Origin: Usitatibacter sp035624355
GTDB taxonomy: Bacteria; Pseudomonadota; Gammaproteobacteria; Burkholderiales; Usitatibacteraceae
Reading direction: 5' to 3'
Length of the DNA stretch: 13,649 bases
Assembly: GCA_035624355.1 (NCBI GenBank)
Contig: DASPRQ010000062.1
Span: forward strand, 1-13,649
Under the pieces are notes generated by a model. That model was not told where the DNA came from. It ran no database searches and saw only the letters and a list, made by a program, of their open reading frames with translations. Numbering within the stretch: the first letter of the stretch is position 1; the number at the start of each line of letters is the position of its first letter. Positions 13,222 through 13,649 of the stretch are shown here, piece after piece. The translations under genes and the position numbers were made by a program.

Positions 13222-13649
13222 ATGACGAAGACGCCATCGCTTGCCACGAGCCGGATCTACGTCGCGATCCAGTTCGTGCTGCTTTCGGCCTTCGCGGCGG
13301 TGATCCTCTGGAATCCGGGCACGGCCCTCTTCGCATCGCCCGCAGCGTCGATGGCGGGAAACGTCATCGGCATCGCGGGGCTCCTCGTGATCGCTCTCGG
13401 CTTCCTCGCCCTCGGCCGCAACCTCCAGGTCGCGCCCCACACGAAGGAAGGCGCGCACCTCGTGCAGTCGGGCATCTACCGGGTGCTGCGCCACCCGATC
13501 TACAGCGGCATCGCGCTTTGCGTGGTCGGGCTGTGGCTGCGCGAGCCGACGCTCCCCGCCGCGCTCGCCGGCCTCGCCGTCATCATCTTCCTCGGCATGA
13601 AGCGCCGGCTCGAGGAGCGGTTCCTGCTCGCGGCGTATCCCGATTACGC
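13222..13649 (+). CDS. Membrane methyltransferase of the isoprenylcysteine/phospholipid methyltransferase family (3' end outside window)
   Basis: An open frame from the ATG at 13222 through the last base, giving 142 codons with no stop. Hydrophobic segments at about 12-30, 46-66, 93-106 and 111-126 indicate a multi-pass inner-membrane protein. The conserved cofactor-binding core is GIYRVLRHPIYSGI (84-97). It is followed by KRRLEERFLLAAYPDY (127-142), which matches the 'K...EE..L...Y..Y' end motif of ICMT/PEMT-type enzymes that use S-adenosylmethionine. Bacterial members methylate lipids or unknown small substrates; the substrate here cannot be stated. The family motif is nearly complete, so only a short C-terminal piece is probably missing. 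The gap of 27 bases after the LON-domain gene has no terminator, so it may be in the same transcript. Confidence 0.85.
   Translation, partial: MTKTPSLATSRIYVAIQFVLLSAFAAVILWNPGTALFASPAASMAGNVIGIAGLLVIALGFLALGRNLQVAPHTKEGAHLVQSGIYRVLRHPIYSGIALCVVGLWLREPTLPAALAGLAVIIFLGMKRRLEERFLLAAYPDY

Noticed and set aside
1..13649. CRISPR, tRNA, rRNA, IS element or attachment-site features
   Set aside because: No regularly spaced repeats, cloverleaf-like sequence, transposase motifs or terminal inverted repeats were noticed on reading either strand; a covariance-model search was not possible.

Overview
The window looks like chromosomal DNA of a GC-rich Betaproteobacterium (roughly 70% G+C by eye). The main clue is the gene order kdsD-kdsC-lptC-lptA-lptB-rpoN-hpf-ptsN-hprK-rapZ. 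An hprK gene between ptsN and rapZ is a betaproteobacterial arrangement; enterobacteria have rapZ and npr there instead. No rRNA, tRNA, CRISPR array, insertion sequence or phage gene was seen.

Left part (1-2973). The window opens inside the C-terminal end of a dTDP-4-dehydrorhamnose reductase gene (rfbD/rmlD type, + strand). It overlaps tail to tail by 21 bases with a multi-pass membrane sensor histidine kinase on the - strand. The kinase is divergent from a single-gene type IV pilin/pseudopilin unit. That unit has an exact-consensus sigma-54 promoter (2194-2209), a good ribosome binding site, a class III prepilin leader and a strong intrinsic terminator (2926-2948). No response regulator and no pilus assembly gene is visible nearby.

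Middle (2974-6002). A KefB/KefC-type cation:proton antiporter (- strand) is divergent from kdsD across a gap of about 50 bases.

Right part (4998-13649, all + strand). kdsD and kdsC supply Kdo precursor for the inner core of lipopolysaccharide (LPS). lptC, lptA and lptB encode the inner-membrane bridge and ATPase of the LPS exporter. rpoN encodes sigma-54, hpf a ribosome hibernation factor, ptsN the nitrogen-branch EIIA, hprK the HPr kinase/phosphorylase, and rapZ a nucleotide-binding regulator of the GlmS/GlcN6P pathway in enterobacteria. Then follow a LON-substrate-binding-domain protein and a truncated membrane methyltransferase. Junctions are very tight: three TGATG stop/start fusions, an 11-base overlap and a 32-base overlap. 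This suggests one or a few polycistronic, translationally coupled units. The theme is envelope biogenesis combined with nitrogen/carbon status signalling.

The core operon is a known arrangement. The less ordinary part is the left side: a stand-alone sigma-54-driven pilin facing an orphan membrane kinase, in the same window as rpoN itself.
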